Below, piece after piece: positions 45,855-53,883 of a stretch of DNA of 64,000 bases (the stretch's first letter is position 1; the number at the start of each line of letters is the position of its first letter). The DNA is from Exobacillus caeni (GTDB taxonomy: Bacteria > Bacillota > Bacilli > Bacillales > Guptibacillaceae). Under the pieces are notes generated by a model. That model was not told the origin of the DNA. It made no database searches and saw only the letters and a program-made list of their open reading frames with translations. The stretch is taken from assembly GCF_005747095.1 (NCBI RefSeq), contig NZ_SWLG01000011.1, positions 1 to 64,000 of the forward strand, written 5' to 3'. The position numbers and the translations under genes were made by a program.

Positions 45855-46122
45855 GCAAGGTCCTCCTTTAAACAGCTCTATTCACAAATGTTCCTCTAAT
45901 GCTTTTATTCCATTTCATTCGTATTATAACTGTTCTAAAACTGTATTTAACCAAAAACGCAATTTAGAAACCCTTTTAATCATATCAGGAAAAGCAAGCA
46001 GGTGCGAAGGTTTTATCATTTTTAAAGAATAGGTTCCTGTTGGTTTGTTTTAAATTCGTGTCAGGATATGCTATGTTAAAAGCGGATTTCCCATTTGTTA
46101 AAATAAAAGGAGAGTGGCAGAC

Positions 46123-46428
46123 TTGGCTATCGTTGATATGACAGTGATACCAATCGGCACAAAAACGCCGAGTGTCAGTAGTTATGTAGCGGAAGTACAG
46201 AAAGTGCTTGAAAGATATAGTGATCGTGTCGCGTACAGGCTCACTCCTATGAGCACGCTTATTGAAGGGGAACTTTCAGATCTAATGGAAGTTATACAGG
46301 CGGTGCATGAGGCTCCTTTTCAAGCAGGTATTAAAAGAGTCGCAACAAATATCAGAATAGACGACCGCCGTGACAAAGAAGTCAAAATGGACGACAAGTT
46401 AGTTTCCGTAAAACGTAAAATGGACTGA
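46123..46428 (+). CDS. MTH1187/YqgV family thiamine-binding protein
   Basis: This 101-residue protein of the thiamine-binding (former DUF77) family carries VIPIGTKTPSVSSYVAEVQKV and TPMSTLIEGEL. The TTG at 46123 lies about 10 nt after AAAGGAGA and gives the N-terminus MAIVDMTV that I expect for YqgV. The in-frame GTG at 46114 touches the ribosome binding site. Family structures bind thiamine, but the physiological role is unclear. It lies 1.4 kb from the thiamine operon here. Confidence 0.85.
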   Translation: MAIVDMTVIPIGTKTPSVSSYVAEVQKVLERYSDRVAYRLTPMSTLIEGELSDLMEVIQAVHEAPFQAGIKRVATNIRIDDRRDKEVKMDDKLVSVKRKMD

Positions 46429-46488
46429 AAAAGCTAGACGATTTTGGGGCAGTTGATTGACTTGCAACCCGGGGAATTGAAATAAAAA

Positions 46489-46517
46489 AAGAAACCATCA
46501 CAATTGATGGTTTCTCT
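46489..46517. terminator. Terminator after the yqgV-like gene
   Basis: GAAACCATCA and TGATGGTTTC form a perfect stem with loop CAAT. A T run follows at 46522 after CTGGTTC, and A-rich sequence on the left serves the opposite strand. Confidence 0.82.
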
Positions 46518-46541
46518 GGTTCTTTTTTAAAGCTGCCTTAA

Positions 46542-46724
46542 TTAGTGGCCTGTAGATCCGCCGCCTGTGAATACATCAATAAAAGTCATAACAGTAAACC
46601 ATCCGAAAACTAAAGTAGTTGCTCCAGCCATCAACATTCCAAAGAAGTTTTTACCTCCAAGGGAACGAAAAACACCCCATACCGCTAGAGCTGTAACAAG
46701 AAGAAAAATAATTGCTAATCCCAC
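46542..46724 (-). CDS. DUF2759 small membrane protein (YqgW)
   Basis: This 60-residue protein has two membrane helices (GLAIIFLLVTALAVWGVF, AGATTLVFGWFTVMTFI) and a Gly/His-rich tail (GGGSTGH). I chose the GTG start at 46724 because AAGGAGG lies 8 nt before it. The ATG 30 bases further upstream would place that perfect site inside the coding region. The length and start then match YqgW. Function is unknown. Confidence 0.82.
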   Translation of the reverse strand: MGLAIIFLLVTALAVWGVFRSLGGKNFFGMLMAGATTLVFGWFTVMTFIDVFTGGGSTGH

Positions 46725-46876
46725 TAAAATAACCTCCTTACGCGAAATATCCATCCATAGTATACCCGATTTCCGGGAACTATTTGTTTAGAAGTTTTTT
46801 ACGAATTTTCAACAATTTATATGTACAATGATAGCACTTTCTTATTTTAACTGTTTTTAAAAAGTTTGTCGAGCCG

Positions 46877-47362
46877 TTATTCACAAAGGAATGTAACTTT
46901 AATCCCATATGCCCTTGCATAACCCTCTAAAAGCTCTTTTTTATGGTGATCAACGTAATAAATATTAGAAACGGATGGTTCAATAGCGAGAAAGTCTTCT
47001 TCCATTTGCATTTTTGCCATCCTTATCTGTGTTTCATCCCCATCTGTTATGGTAAAGGGGATTGTTGTTTCAACAAACAAATATGGGACATCACTTCTTG
47101 AGATGAATCCATAGTCCGAAAAACTTCCGTATAAAGTGGAGTTTGGGTTCAGTTGAAACAAACTAAAAGTTGATTCCAGCATGCCTTTTTTTTCATAAAA
47201 CAAAGCCAGTTTATTTGCTTCTTCGCTGGTTTGGACAATCGCCAGTGTGCCATCCCTGTCTGTTACATTAACAAGCTCTCCTGTAGCTTTTATAATTTGG
47301 GCAATAAAGCCTGGCAGCTTGTCAACAGGCTGCTTCATTTCTACCCCATATCGTAGTTTCAA
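46877..47362 (-). CDS. Unrecognised 161-residue protein
   Basis: I do not recognise a family. The product is soluble with mixed alpha/beta character (ELVNVTDRDGTLAIVQTSEE, TLYGSFSDYGFISR, MQMEEDFLAIEP). It starts with TTG at 47362, 7 nt after AAAGGAGAG. It is divergent from the MBL hydrolase gene and tandem with yqgW. As I recall, B. subtilis has no gene at this place. Confidence 0.7.
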   Translation of the reverse strand: MKLRYGVEMKQPVDKLPGFIAQIIKATGELVNVTDRDGTLAIVQTSEEANKLALFYEKKGMLESTFSLFQLNPNSTLYGSFSDYGFISRSDVPYLFVETTIPFTITDGDETQIRMAKMQMEEDFLAIEPSVSNIYYVDHHKKELLEGYARAYGIKVTFLCE

Positions 47363-47437
47363 TCGTTTCTCTCCTTTTATTGATGATTTTCTATAGTGTA
47401 AAATAAGAAATAGTAACTTTCAATGGAGGGATAGTTT

Positions 47438-48079
47438 ATGGAATGGAAACAAATACCGGTAGGGCCTATACAGGCAAATGCTTATATTCTCTGGAATAAT
47501 CAAAAGGAAGCACTGATCATAGACCCTGGTGCAGAAGGGACAAGAATTGCAGAGGAGATAAAGCAAAATGATTTAAAACCGCTTGCGATCCTACTGACCC
47601 ATGCCCATTTTGATCACATTGGGGGAGTAGACGTATTGCGCGATCGTTATAATTTGCCCGTATATCTCCACCAAAATGAAAGGGATTGGCTGGAAGATCC
47701 CGCTCAAAATGGTTCGGCAATTTTTCCTATGGTAGAAGATATCGCAGTTAAACCTGCTGATAAAACAATTGAAAAAGAATCCTTCTATGAGATCGGAGGG
47801 TTTTCATTTGATGTTTATGAAACACCAGGCCATTCTCCTGGAAGCGTTTCTTTCCACTTTAAAGATGACAATGCCGTTTTTTCTGGTGATGCTTTGTTTG
47901 CCGGAAGCATTGGCCGAACGGATCTGCCGGGTGGAAACCATGATCAATTAATTAACAGCATACATAAAAAGCTGTTGGTGTTGCCTGAAGAAACATTAGT
48001 GCTGTCAGGACATGGTCCGGAAACTACGATTGGCCAGGAAATGGAAGTGAATCCGTTCCTTAATGGCTTCTCTTTGTGA
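47438..48079 (+). CDS. Metallo-beta-lactamase fold hydrolase (YqgX, glyoxalase II-like)
   Basis: This 213-residue binuclear zinc hydrolase has the motif THAHFDHIGG (HxHxDH), the downstream His in ETPGHSPGS, Asp in VFSGDALFAGSIGR and a final His in LSGHGPETTIG. It resembles hydroxyacylglutathione hydrolases but in Bacillaceae likely acts on other thioesters, for example bacillithiol adducts. ATGGAGGG precedes the ATG. Its stop shares a base with the next start. Confidence 0.88.
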   Translation: MEWKQIPVGPIQANAYILWNNQKEALIIDPGAEGTRIAEEIKQNDLKPLAILLTHAHFDHIGGVDVLRDRYNLPVYLHQNERDWLEDPAQNGSAIFPMVEDIAVKPADKTIEKESFYEIGGFSFDVYETPGHSPGSVSFHFKDDNAVFSGDALFAGSIGRTDLPGGNHDQLINSIHKKLLVLPEETLVLSGHGPETTIGQEMEVNPFLNGFSL

Positions 48080-49143
48080 TGAAAGAGGTTATAAAGCGAA
48101 AAATCAAGGAGTCTCCGGAACAGCAAATTGATTATGCATGCTTTATAGAACTTGCTCTGTATCATCGAACAGAAGGATATTATATGAAACCGATACAGAA
48201 GATTGGGAAAAAGGGAGACTTTTATACAAGCAGTATGGTCAGTGATGTTTTTGGCAGCATCATGGCAGATGTTATGGCCGATTTTATTGAAAATGAAAAA
48301 CTTGCCCCTGTAATCTGTGAAATTGGTGCTGGCGATGGAAGGTTTGCGTCATCTGTTTTACAGGCGATAAAACAAAAAAATAAACTGCTCTATGCTGATC
48401 TTGTTTATATCATCATTGAGAAAAGCCCATATCACAAGGAGCTGCTTCAAAAGCTTCCTGATGAGAAAGTTCAGCTTTATGATTCTTTTGATAAAGTGCT
48501 AAAAGATTGGCCGGAATTTAATGGAGTGATATTTTCTAACGAACTATTGGATGCGATGCCTGTCCATGTGATCGAAAATAACGGCGGAAAAATTGCTGAA
48601 GTATTTATTTCCATTGATGAAAATGGCGGTTTGATAGAAAAGACAGAAGTGTGCGAGAATACAGCGATCCTCGAATGGATGGAAAAATACGGACCGCGAC
48701 TATCCGACGGCCAGAGAATCGAAGTGCCACTCGTGATGACTGATTGGCTAAACAGGGTTTTTAACTGGCTGGAACGAGGATTTGTGATAACGATTGATTA
48801 CGGCTACCGCAAAAAAGAATGGGAGCATCCTGCTAGAATGGAAGGCAGCTTAAGAGGATACTATAAGCATCAATTAAAACATGATCCACTCTATAAGCCG
48901 GGAAACATGGATCTGACAGCCCATGTTCATCTTGAAGCTTTGATAGAAATAGGAAACGAAGCAGGTTTAAAAACAATCGGGGATATTCCCCAAGGAGATT
49001 ATTTAATAAAAAACGGGTTATGGGATTATCTGCAAAATGTGGCTGACTCTGATCCGTTTTCCGAGGCCCATAAGCAGAACAGGGCTGTTAGAACGCTTGG
49101 AAGCTTAAATGATTTTCAGGTTATTGTTCAACAAAAAGAATAA
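48079..49143 (+). CDS. Class I SAM-dependent methyltransferase (MidA/NDUFAF7, DUF185 family)
   Basis: This 354-residue protein has the family motifs KGDFYTSSMVSDVFG, CEIGAGDGRFA (SAM motif I), NGVIFSNELLDAMPVHV and TIDYGYRKKEW. The eukaryotic homologue NDUFAF7 dimethylates an arginine of complex I subunit NDUFS2. Bacterial targets are unknown. The start overlaps the yqgX stop by one base, implying coupling. I do not recall this gene in B. subtilis at this locus. Confidence 0.88.
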   Translation: MKEVIKRKIKESPEQQIDYACFIELALYHRTEGYYMKPIQKIGKKGDFYTSSMVSDVFGSIMADVMADFIENEKLAPVICEIGAGDGRFASSVLQAIKQKNKLLYADLVYIIIEKSPYHKELLQKLPDEKVQLYDSFDKVLKDWPEFNGVIFSNELLDAMPVHVIENNGGKIAEVFISIDENGGLIEKTEVCENTAILEWMEKYGPRLSDGQRIEVPLVMTDWLNRVFNWLERGFVITIDYGYRKKEWEHPARMEGSLRGYYKHQLKHDPLYKPGNMDLTAHVHLEALIEIGNEAGLKTIGDIPQGDYLIKNGLWDYLQNVADSDPFSEAHKQNRAVRTLGSLNDFQVIVQQKE

Positions 49144-49145
49144 TG

Positions 49146-49179
49146 AAAAAAAGACGATGAAAGATTCATCGTCTTTTTT
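49146..49179. terminator. Bidirectional terminator
   Basis: AAAAAAGACGATGA and TCATCGTCTTTTTT pair around AAGAT. It serves the methyltransferase gene on + and yqgY on the minus strand. Confidence 0.93.
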
Positions 49180-49203
49180 GTCGGTTATGTTATTTGATAA
49201 AGC

Positions 49204-49449
49204 TTAGTGTCCACCGGCTCCAGGTGTCATCATAAAGACGGACCAATACGAGAATCCGATCATAAACACTGTTAAGTATGCACCAAAGATATAAAGATAA
49301 GTACGTTCAGTAAAATTCAAATAACTTAACGCTAAAAACATGCCGGCTTGGCCAAGGAATAGCAAACCGAAGACATTTAAATCACCGATAAAGCCCATTA
49401 AAGCAAAAATGCCAGTCCAGAAGGCAAGCACACGGTACATTCTAGGCAT
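49204..49449 (-). CDS. DUF2626 membrane protein (YqgY)
   Basis: This 81-residue protein has three hydrophobic helices and a Gly/His tail (PGAGGH). It matches the DUF2626 family. The ATG at 49449 (MPRMYRVL) lies 10 nt after GGGAGG, while the in-frame ATG at 49458 is separated from it by one base only. Function is unknown. It shares the odd GGGH-type tail with YqgW 2.5 kb away. Confidence 0.85.
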   Translation of the reverse strand: MPRMYRVLAFWTGIFALMGFIGDLNVFGLLFLGQAGMFLALSYLNFTERTYLYIFGAYLTVFMIGFSYWSVFMMTPGAGGH

Positions 49450-49622
49450 TTTAGACATTCCTCCCTTGCTCGTTCATTACCATACATTTTGTATTATATA
49501 TGAGTTTCATTAAAAATGTAAATGCTAAACCTGTCAATTTTGTGTCTTGAGCAAAAATATTGTTCTGTTTTATAGATTTCCCATTTTATAAAAAAATAAT
49601 CTAGAAATTATGTACAATGTTT

Positions 49623-49648
49623 GTTTAAATTATGTATAATATGGGTAG
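49623..49648 (+). promoter_or_regulatory. SigB-like promoter of mgsR
   Basis: GTTTAA (49623-49628) and GGGTAG (49643-49648) are separated by 14 bp, close to the SigB consensus GTTTAA-N12/15-GGGTAT. B. subtilis mgsR (yqgZ) is known to be SigB-dependent. Confidence 0.7.
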
Positions 49649-49680
49649 AAGGTAATATCAAGTTAACAGGAGGGTGCATG

Positions 49681-50067
49681 ATGAAAGAGCGTCTATTATT
49701 TTATACCTATCCAAGCTGTACCTCTTGCCGGAAAACGAAAAAGTGGCTAAAAGAAAACAATGTCGATTTTGAAGAGAGGCATCTTTTTAAAGAAACGCCA
49801 ACAGTAGAAGAACTTAAGGAAATTTTGAAAATAACAACAGAGGGAGTTGAAGAAATATTAGCAAAGCGCAGCCGGTCGTTTAAGAATTTGAATCTGGATG
49901 TCGAAAATTTAACGGTTAACGAATTGCTGGCACTAATGAATAAAGAGCCAAAGCTGTTAAGGCGCCCGCTTATTACGAACGGGAAAAAATTAATCGTTGG
50001 TTTCGATAAATCGGGTTTAAATAACCTGAAACAAAAGAAAAATGCCTTTCAAATGAACGTCTCATAA
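49681..50067 (+). CDS. mgsR: Spx/MgsR-family RNA polymerase-binding regulator
   Basis: This 128-residue ArsC-fold protein has the redox CxxC at Cys13/Cys16 (YPSCTSCRKTKKWL), the LFKETPTVEELKEIL block, KRSRSFK, LRRPLI and VGFDKSGL. It lies in the yqgZ position. B. subtilis MgsR modulates the general stress regulon through a thiol switch and proteolysis. AGGAGGG precedes two ATGs (49678, 49681), and the second is better spaced. The SigB-like promoter upstream agrees with the assignment over Spx itself. Confidence 0.9.
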   Translation: MKERLLFYTYPSCTSCRKTKKWLKENNVDFEERHLFKETPTVEELKEILKITTEGVEEILAKRSRSFKNLNLDVENLTVNELLALMNKEPKLLRRPLITNGKKLIVGFDKSGLNNLKQKKNAFQMNVS

Positions 50068-50070
50068 AAA

Positions 50071-50145
50071 TGGCTGGGCTAGCTGGATTCGAACCAGCGC
50101 ATGACGGAGTCAAAGTCCGTTGCCTTACCGCTTGGCTATAGCCCA
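50071..50145 (-). tRNA. tRNA-Gln (TTG)
   Basis: Read on the minus strand this is a 75-nt cloverleaf starting TGGGCTATAGCC with anticodon loop CTTTGAC and encoded CCA. It lies tail to tail with mgsR, with three bases between the mgsR stop and the tRNA 3' end. Confidence 0.97.
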
Positions 50146-50222
50146 TTGACAGCAATTTTTTATTAGCAGCTTCTTTCCTCGATAATTAGTATGAACGAAG
50201 CAATGAAAAATATACAGAAAGT

Positions 50223-50252
50223 GACAGGTTTTAAGTAACCTGTCTTTTTTTG
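50223..50252 (+). terminator. First + strand terminator downstream of mgsR
   Basis: GACAGGTT and AACCTGTC form a perfect stem with loop TTAAGT, followed by seven T. It lies beyond tRNA-Gln and before comGA. Confidence 0.9.
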
Positions 50253-50318
50253 TTTTTTTAGAAGGAAAAGAAAATTAAATGACGAATTATACTTTACACC
50301 AAAAAGGAGAGTGATGAA

Positions 50319-51371
50319 TTGAATGAAATTGAAAAGTTAGGAAAGAAAATCATTTTGCAGGCGTTATCGTTGAAAGCTTCTGACATTCACTTTCACCCCG
50401 GACAAACCAAAACCCTCGTCCAACTAAGAATCGATTCTTTCCTCTATCAAGTTAGAACAATCCCAACTCCTACAGCAGAAAAGCTTATATCCCATTTTAA
50501 GTTTTCCAGTGGTATGGACATTGGAGAAAAGCGGCGTCCCCAGAGTGGAGCTCAGGTTATAAAACTAATGTCTCATGAAGTGAACGTCCGAATGTCCACA
50601 ATACCAACCCCGTTTCAAGAAAGTCTTGTTATTCGTATTTTAGACCATGATACAGTTAAGAATCCTAAACAGCTTTGCCTTTTCCCGCGGCATGGTACAA
50701 AACTTGAATCCCTTATACAACATCCCCACGGCCTATTATTATTCACTGGCTCTACCGGCTCTGGAAAAACCACAACCATTTACTCTTTATTGCATTGGAT
50801 TAGCAAAAAAGACAAAAAACGGATTATCACCATTGAAGATCCGATTGAAAGACCAAATGAAGTATTCATCCAATTGGAGGTGAACGAGAAAGCAGGAATC
50901 ACATTTGCAGAGGGCTTGAAGGCATGTCTTCGCCACGATCCTGATATCATCATGATCGGCGAGATCAGGGATGAGACAACTGCTCAAATTGCAATCAGGG
51001 CAGCGATGACTGGCCATCTTGTTGTCTCTACCCTGCATACAAAAAATACGTACGAAAGTGTTTACCGCTTTTTGGAATTTGGGGTTCCTAAATCGTATAT
51101 TGAACAAACGTTCATAGGTGTCGTTAATCAAGTCCTGGTAACACTGAAATGCCCGTTCTGTAAAAATTGTTGTTTTGATTGTAAGCGTAATCGAGAAAAA
51201 CACCGGTTTGCACTTTATGAAATACTATCAGGTGATTCTTTAAAAGCTGCTGTCGGCATCTCGCGCCATGATATGACGCAGATGAGAACGCTCAATAACG
51301 AACTGCGTCTTGCGTGGGCGCTTGGTTATGTGGAAGAGTGCAACTTTTTTGGAGGTGCTTTGAATGGCTGA
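50319..51371 (+). CDS. comGA: Competence pilus ATPase ComGA
   Basis: This 350-residue traffic ATPase of the GspE/PilB family powers assembly of the competence pseudopilus. It has Walker A TGSTGSGKTTT, the Asp box TIEDPIERP, Walker B DPDIIMIGEIRDETTA and the His box MTGHLVVSTLHTKN. Four cysteines (CPFCKNCCFDC) mark the late zinc-like segment. It starts with TTG at 50319, 8 nt after AAAAGGAGAG. comGB overlaps its end by 8 bp. I did not find convincing paired ComK boxes upstream. Confidence 0.95.
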   Translation: MNEIEKLGKKIILQALSLKASDIHFHPGQTKTLVQLRIDSFLYQVRTIPTPTAEKLISHFKFSSGMDIGEKRRPQSGAQVIKLMSHEVNVRMSTIPTPFQESLVIRILDHDTVKNPKQLCLFPRHGTKLESLIQHPHGLLLFTGSTGSGKTTTIYSLLHWISKKDKKRIITIEDPIERPNEVFIQLEVNEKAGITFAEGLKACLRHDPDIIMIGEIRDETTAQIAIRAAMTGHLVVSTLHTKNTYESVYRFLEFGVPKSYIEQTFIGVVNQVLVTLKCPFCKNCCFDCKRNREKHRFALYEILSGDSLKAAVGISRHDMTQMRTLNNELRLAWALGYVEECNFFGGALNG

Positions 51372-52392
51372 CCGCCAGTGGAAGTTGAATGAAAAGGCAG
51401 ATTTTCTCCTAAGGGTAGGACAGTTGCTCGAAGAAGGATATACATTGTCTCAGGGAATGGAGCTTTACGCCTTCAACCAGCGAGAAGCGGCGAACAGTAG
51501 AATACTGAAAATCGTAGAACAACTGAAAGGAGGAAATTCCCTGCACCAAGTGCTACAGGATTTTGAATTTCCTCCCGACATCCTCTGTTATTTGTATATT
51601 ACTGAAAATGAACAGCTATCAAACGGTTTAAAAAGCTGTGGAGAAATGCTTCATTATCGCTGTGAGGTTAAGGCGCGGCTAAGAACAATGATGCGATACC
51701 CCCTCGTTTTATTCTGGATTACCTCGGTCATGCTTTTAGTAGTAACCGTATTTTTGCTTCCTCAATTTAGCACCTTATACCAATCTCTCGAAATACCGTT
51801 ACCAATTTTTACGAAAGGAATGATTCTTCTTTCGAAAAATATCCCGCTTGTTTTACTTTTGTGCCTCTTTCCATTCGGAGCATTGTTTTTCTATTATGTA
51901 AAACAGTTTCGCCATTACCATCCTGAAAAACAAATCCAGGTTTTGCTAAAGATTCCATTTTTAAAGCCGTTTATCAAGATATATCTCACCCAGTACCTTT
52001 CTTCACAGCTTGGAATATTGCTTTTTAATGGAAGGACTGTCGGGGAAGCACTGGGTGTGTTTTTAAAACAGGACCATCTTCTGTTCTTTAAGGAAGAAGC
52101 AGGGCGAATCAAAAGCGTGTTGCAGGATGGCGAAAGTTTTGAAAAGGCGATAACCGAAGTGCCTTATTATTTAACTGAATTATCGGCCGTCATCTCCCAT
52201 GGCCAATCAAATGGCCAGCTAGGCAAAGAACTTCTCAATTTTGGGGGTTTTTTAACAGATCAGTTTGAGGAAAGGGTGAAACGGGCGTTCGGGATTCTTC
52301 AGCCTGTTAGTTTTGCGTGTATTGGCGTTATGATTCTAATGATGTTTTTATCAATCTTACTGCCGATGTTTCAATATATACAGGCAGTATAA
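51364..52392 (+). CDS. comGB: Competence pilus membrane platform protein ComGB
   Basis: This 342-residue polytopic protein of the GspF/PilC family has two T2SF domains, each ending in a hydrophobic segment (YPLVLFWITSVMLLVVTVFL; VSFACIGVMILMMFLSILL). It anchors ComGA and the pseudopilins. Its start lies inside comGA, preceded by GGAGG. Confidence 0.93.
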   Translation: MADRQWKLNEKADFLLRVGQLLEEGYTLSQGMELYAFNQREAANSRILKIVEQLKGGNSLHQVLQDFEFPPDILCYLYITENEQLSNGLKSCGEMLHYRCEVKARLRTMMRYPLVLFWITSVMLLVVTVFLLPQFSTLYQSLEIPLPIFTKGMILLSKNIPLVLLLCLFPFGALFFYYVKQFRHYHPEKQIQVLLKIPFLKPFIKIYLTQYLSSQLGILLFNGRTVGEALGVFLKQDHLLFFKEEAGRIKSVLQDGESFEKAITEVPYYLTELSAVISHGQSNGQLGKELLNFGGFLTDQFEERVKRAFGILQPVSFACIGVMILMMFLSILLPMFQYIQAV

Positions 52393-52406
52393 AAGGGGTG
52401 CAAGGT

Positions 52407-52712
52407 ATGAATAGATTAAATGACAAAGGTTTTACTCTTATAGAAATGATGATCGTCATGGTGATTATCTCGATGCTTCTATTAATAGCAGTTCCCAGTG
52501 TTACTAAAAATAAGTCTGTAGCAAGTTCAAAGGGATGTGAAGCAACCGTCAAGCTTATACAAACACAGGTAAGGGCATACGAGCTCGAAAATTCAGTTCT
52601 ACCCACAGATCTTGAAACTTTAAAAACTGCTGAATATATCGACACAACGACATGTCCTGATGGAGGTTCACTAGTATATGATGAAACAAACGGCAAGGTC
52701 ACTTCGAATTAA
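52407..52712 (+). CDS. comGC: Major pseudopilin ComGC
   Basis: This 101-residue class 3 prepilin has the processing site DKG/FTLIEMMIV, a long N-terminal helix and two cysteines (GCEATVK, TTTCPDGG) that form the intramolecular disulfide known for ComGC. AAGGGGTG precedes the ATG. It overlaps comGD by 35 bp. A prepilin peptidase (ComC) is not in the window. Confidence 0.95.
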   Translation: MNRLNDKGFTLIEMMIVMVIISMLLLIAVPSVTKNKSVASSKGCEATVKLIQTQVRAYELENSVLPTDLETLKTAEYIDTTTCPDGGSLVYDETNGKVTSN

Positions 52713-53151
52713 TCGCTTTCACGATGCTTCAGGCTATACCCTCATCGAGCTTATTATCACTTTAGCCGTTCTGTCGGTTCTCATCGGTATAACTATCATA
52801 AATGTCGCTCCCGTTGAAAAGACGGCAAACATGGAACAATTTTTAGATCAGTTAAAAAAGGATATCCGTTTTACTCAGCAGTTAGCGATCAAAAACGGAC
52901 AGGCAGCAAGGCTGGTCATTTCCACAGAAAACCATTGGTATTCGGTTCAGCTGGGTGTTGATGAATTGGTGGCAAGGCGAAAGTATCCTCCAGAAATAGC
53001 GATAAACCCTGGGACATTAGGATATGCAATTAAATATTTAGCGAATGGAAACGTACAAAAATCTGGAACATTAACGGTTAATTCAGGTGCGAAAAGCTAC
53101 AAACTTGTAATCTTGCTGGGGAGCGGCCGGTTTTATGTACAAGAACTGTAG
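52678..53151 (+). CDS. comGD: Minor pseudopilin ComGD
   Basis: This 157-residue type IV pilin-like protein has the processing site ASG/YTLIELIITLAVLSVL, followed by a variable soluble domain. GGAGG lies inside comGC. It overlaps comGC and comGE, as is usual for this tightly packed operon. Confidence 0.9.
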   Translation: MMKQTARSLRINRFHDASGYTLIELIITLAVLSVLIGITIINVAPVEKTANMEQFLDQLKKDIRFTQQLAIKNGQAARLVISTENHWYSVQLGVDELVARRKYPPEIAINPGTLGYAIKYLANGNVQKSGTLTVNSGAKSYKLVILLGSGRFYVQEL

Positions 53152-53491
53152 GGGGATTACTCTCCTTGACACGGTCGCTGCGCTGGGTATCCTGGTCCTT
53201 GTAACGATGATAATTCTTCCTCTCTTGATAACCCTATATGAAGAAAGAGCAACAATAACACAACGATCAGTAGCCATAAGCTATCTTCAGAGCAAAACTG
53301 TAGAAATAAGTCTCACTGATAAATTGCCTGAGTTTGAATCAGTACAGATTGACGATACTGTTTATTTACTGGGATGGGAACATAAAGATAACCTTAACTG
53401 GAAAGGCTGTGTAAGATGGAAAGGGAAAAACAATCGTCAACAAACGATTTGTTTACCTGTAAACAAGCGAACAACACTGGCTTCACCCTGA
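53135..53491 (+). CDS. comGE: Minor pseudopilin ComGE
   Basis: This 118-residue protein has a short N-terminal CRG/ITLLDTVAALGILVLV segment, a divergent prepilin motif with Asp in place of Glu5 (TLLD). The rest is poorly conserved. Position between comGD and comGF defines it. It overlaps comGF by 76 bp. Confidence 0.85.
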   Translation: MYKNCRGITLLDTVAALGILVLVTMIILPLLITLYEERATITQRSVAISYLQSKTVEISLTDKLPEFESVQIDDTVYLLGWEHKDNLNWKGCVRWKGKNNRQQTICLPVNKRTTLASP

Positions 53492-53883
53492 TCGAGCTGT
53501 TAATCGCTTTATCCGTGTTATTAATACTCCTATCTTGTATTACACCATTTATAAAAGTAATCTTTCCACCTGCTGCTTCTAAACTGGATATGGATGAATT
53601 TCAATTGTTTGCCTATAAGCTGGGGGAGGAAATACGTGAAGGCCATCAGCTCACTGTTACAGCAAACGGACTGGAATTCCTTAATTACAGAGGAGAAACG
53701 GTACAATATCAGAGCTATGGGACAATGATACGAAGAAGGGTCAATGGATCGGGACATGATGTAGTTCTGCAAAATATCAGCCAGGTATTGTTCTCCGGAA
53801 CCGGAAAAGAAGTTCGTATCCATGTGAAAGATCACCTTGATAAAGAAGTGGAACGAAGCTTTTATCAGGTTAGTGATGAGTAG
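53416..53883 (+). CDS. comGF: Minor pseudopilin ComGF
   Basis: This 155-residue protein has the processing site NTG/FTLIELLIALSVLLILLS and a C-terminal domain with YKLGEEIREG and MIRRRVNGSGHDVVLQNI typical of ComGF. The ATG at 53416 lies well inside comGE, and the leader before the cleavage site is about 22 residues, longer than in most pseudopilins. A start further in is possible, but none has a better site. Confidence 0.88.
   Translation: MEREKQSSTNDLFTCKQANNTGFTLIELLIALSVLLILLSCITPFIKVIFPPAASKLDMDEFQLFAYKLGEEIREGHQLTVTANGLEFLNYRGETVQYQSYGTMIRRRVNGSGHDVVLQNISQVLFSGTGKEVRIHVKDHLDKEVERSFYQVSDE

Noticed and set aside
50223-50318. ComK boxes upstream of comGA
   Set aside because: I looked for two AAAA-N5-TTTT motifs at the usual spacing. 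Only A-rich partial matches are present, so no site is called. A matrix scan would be needed.
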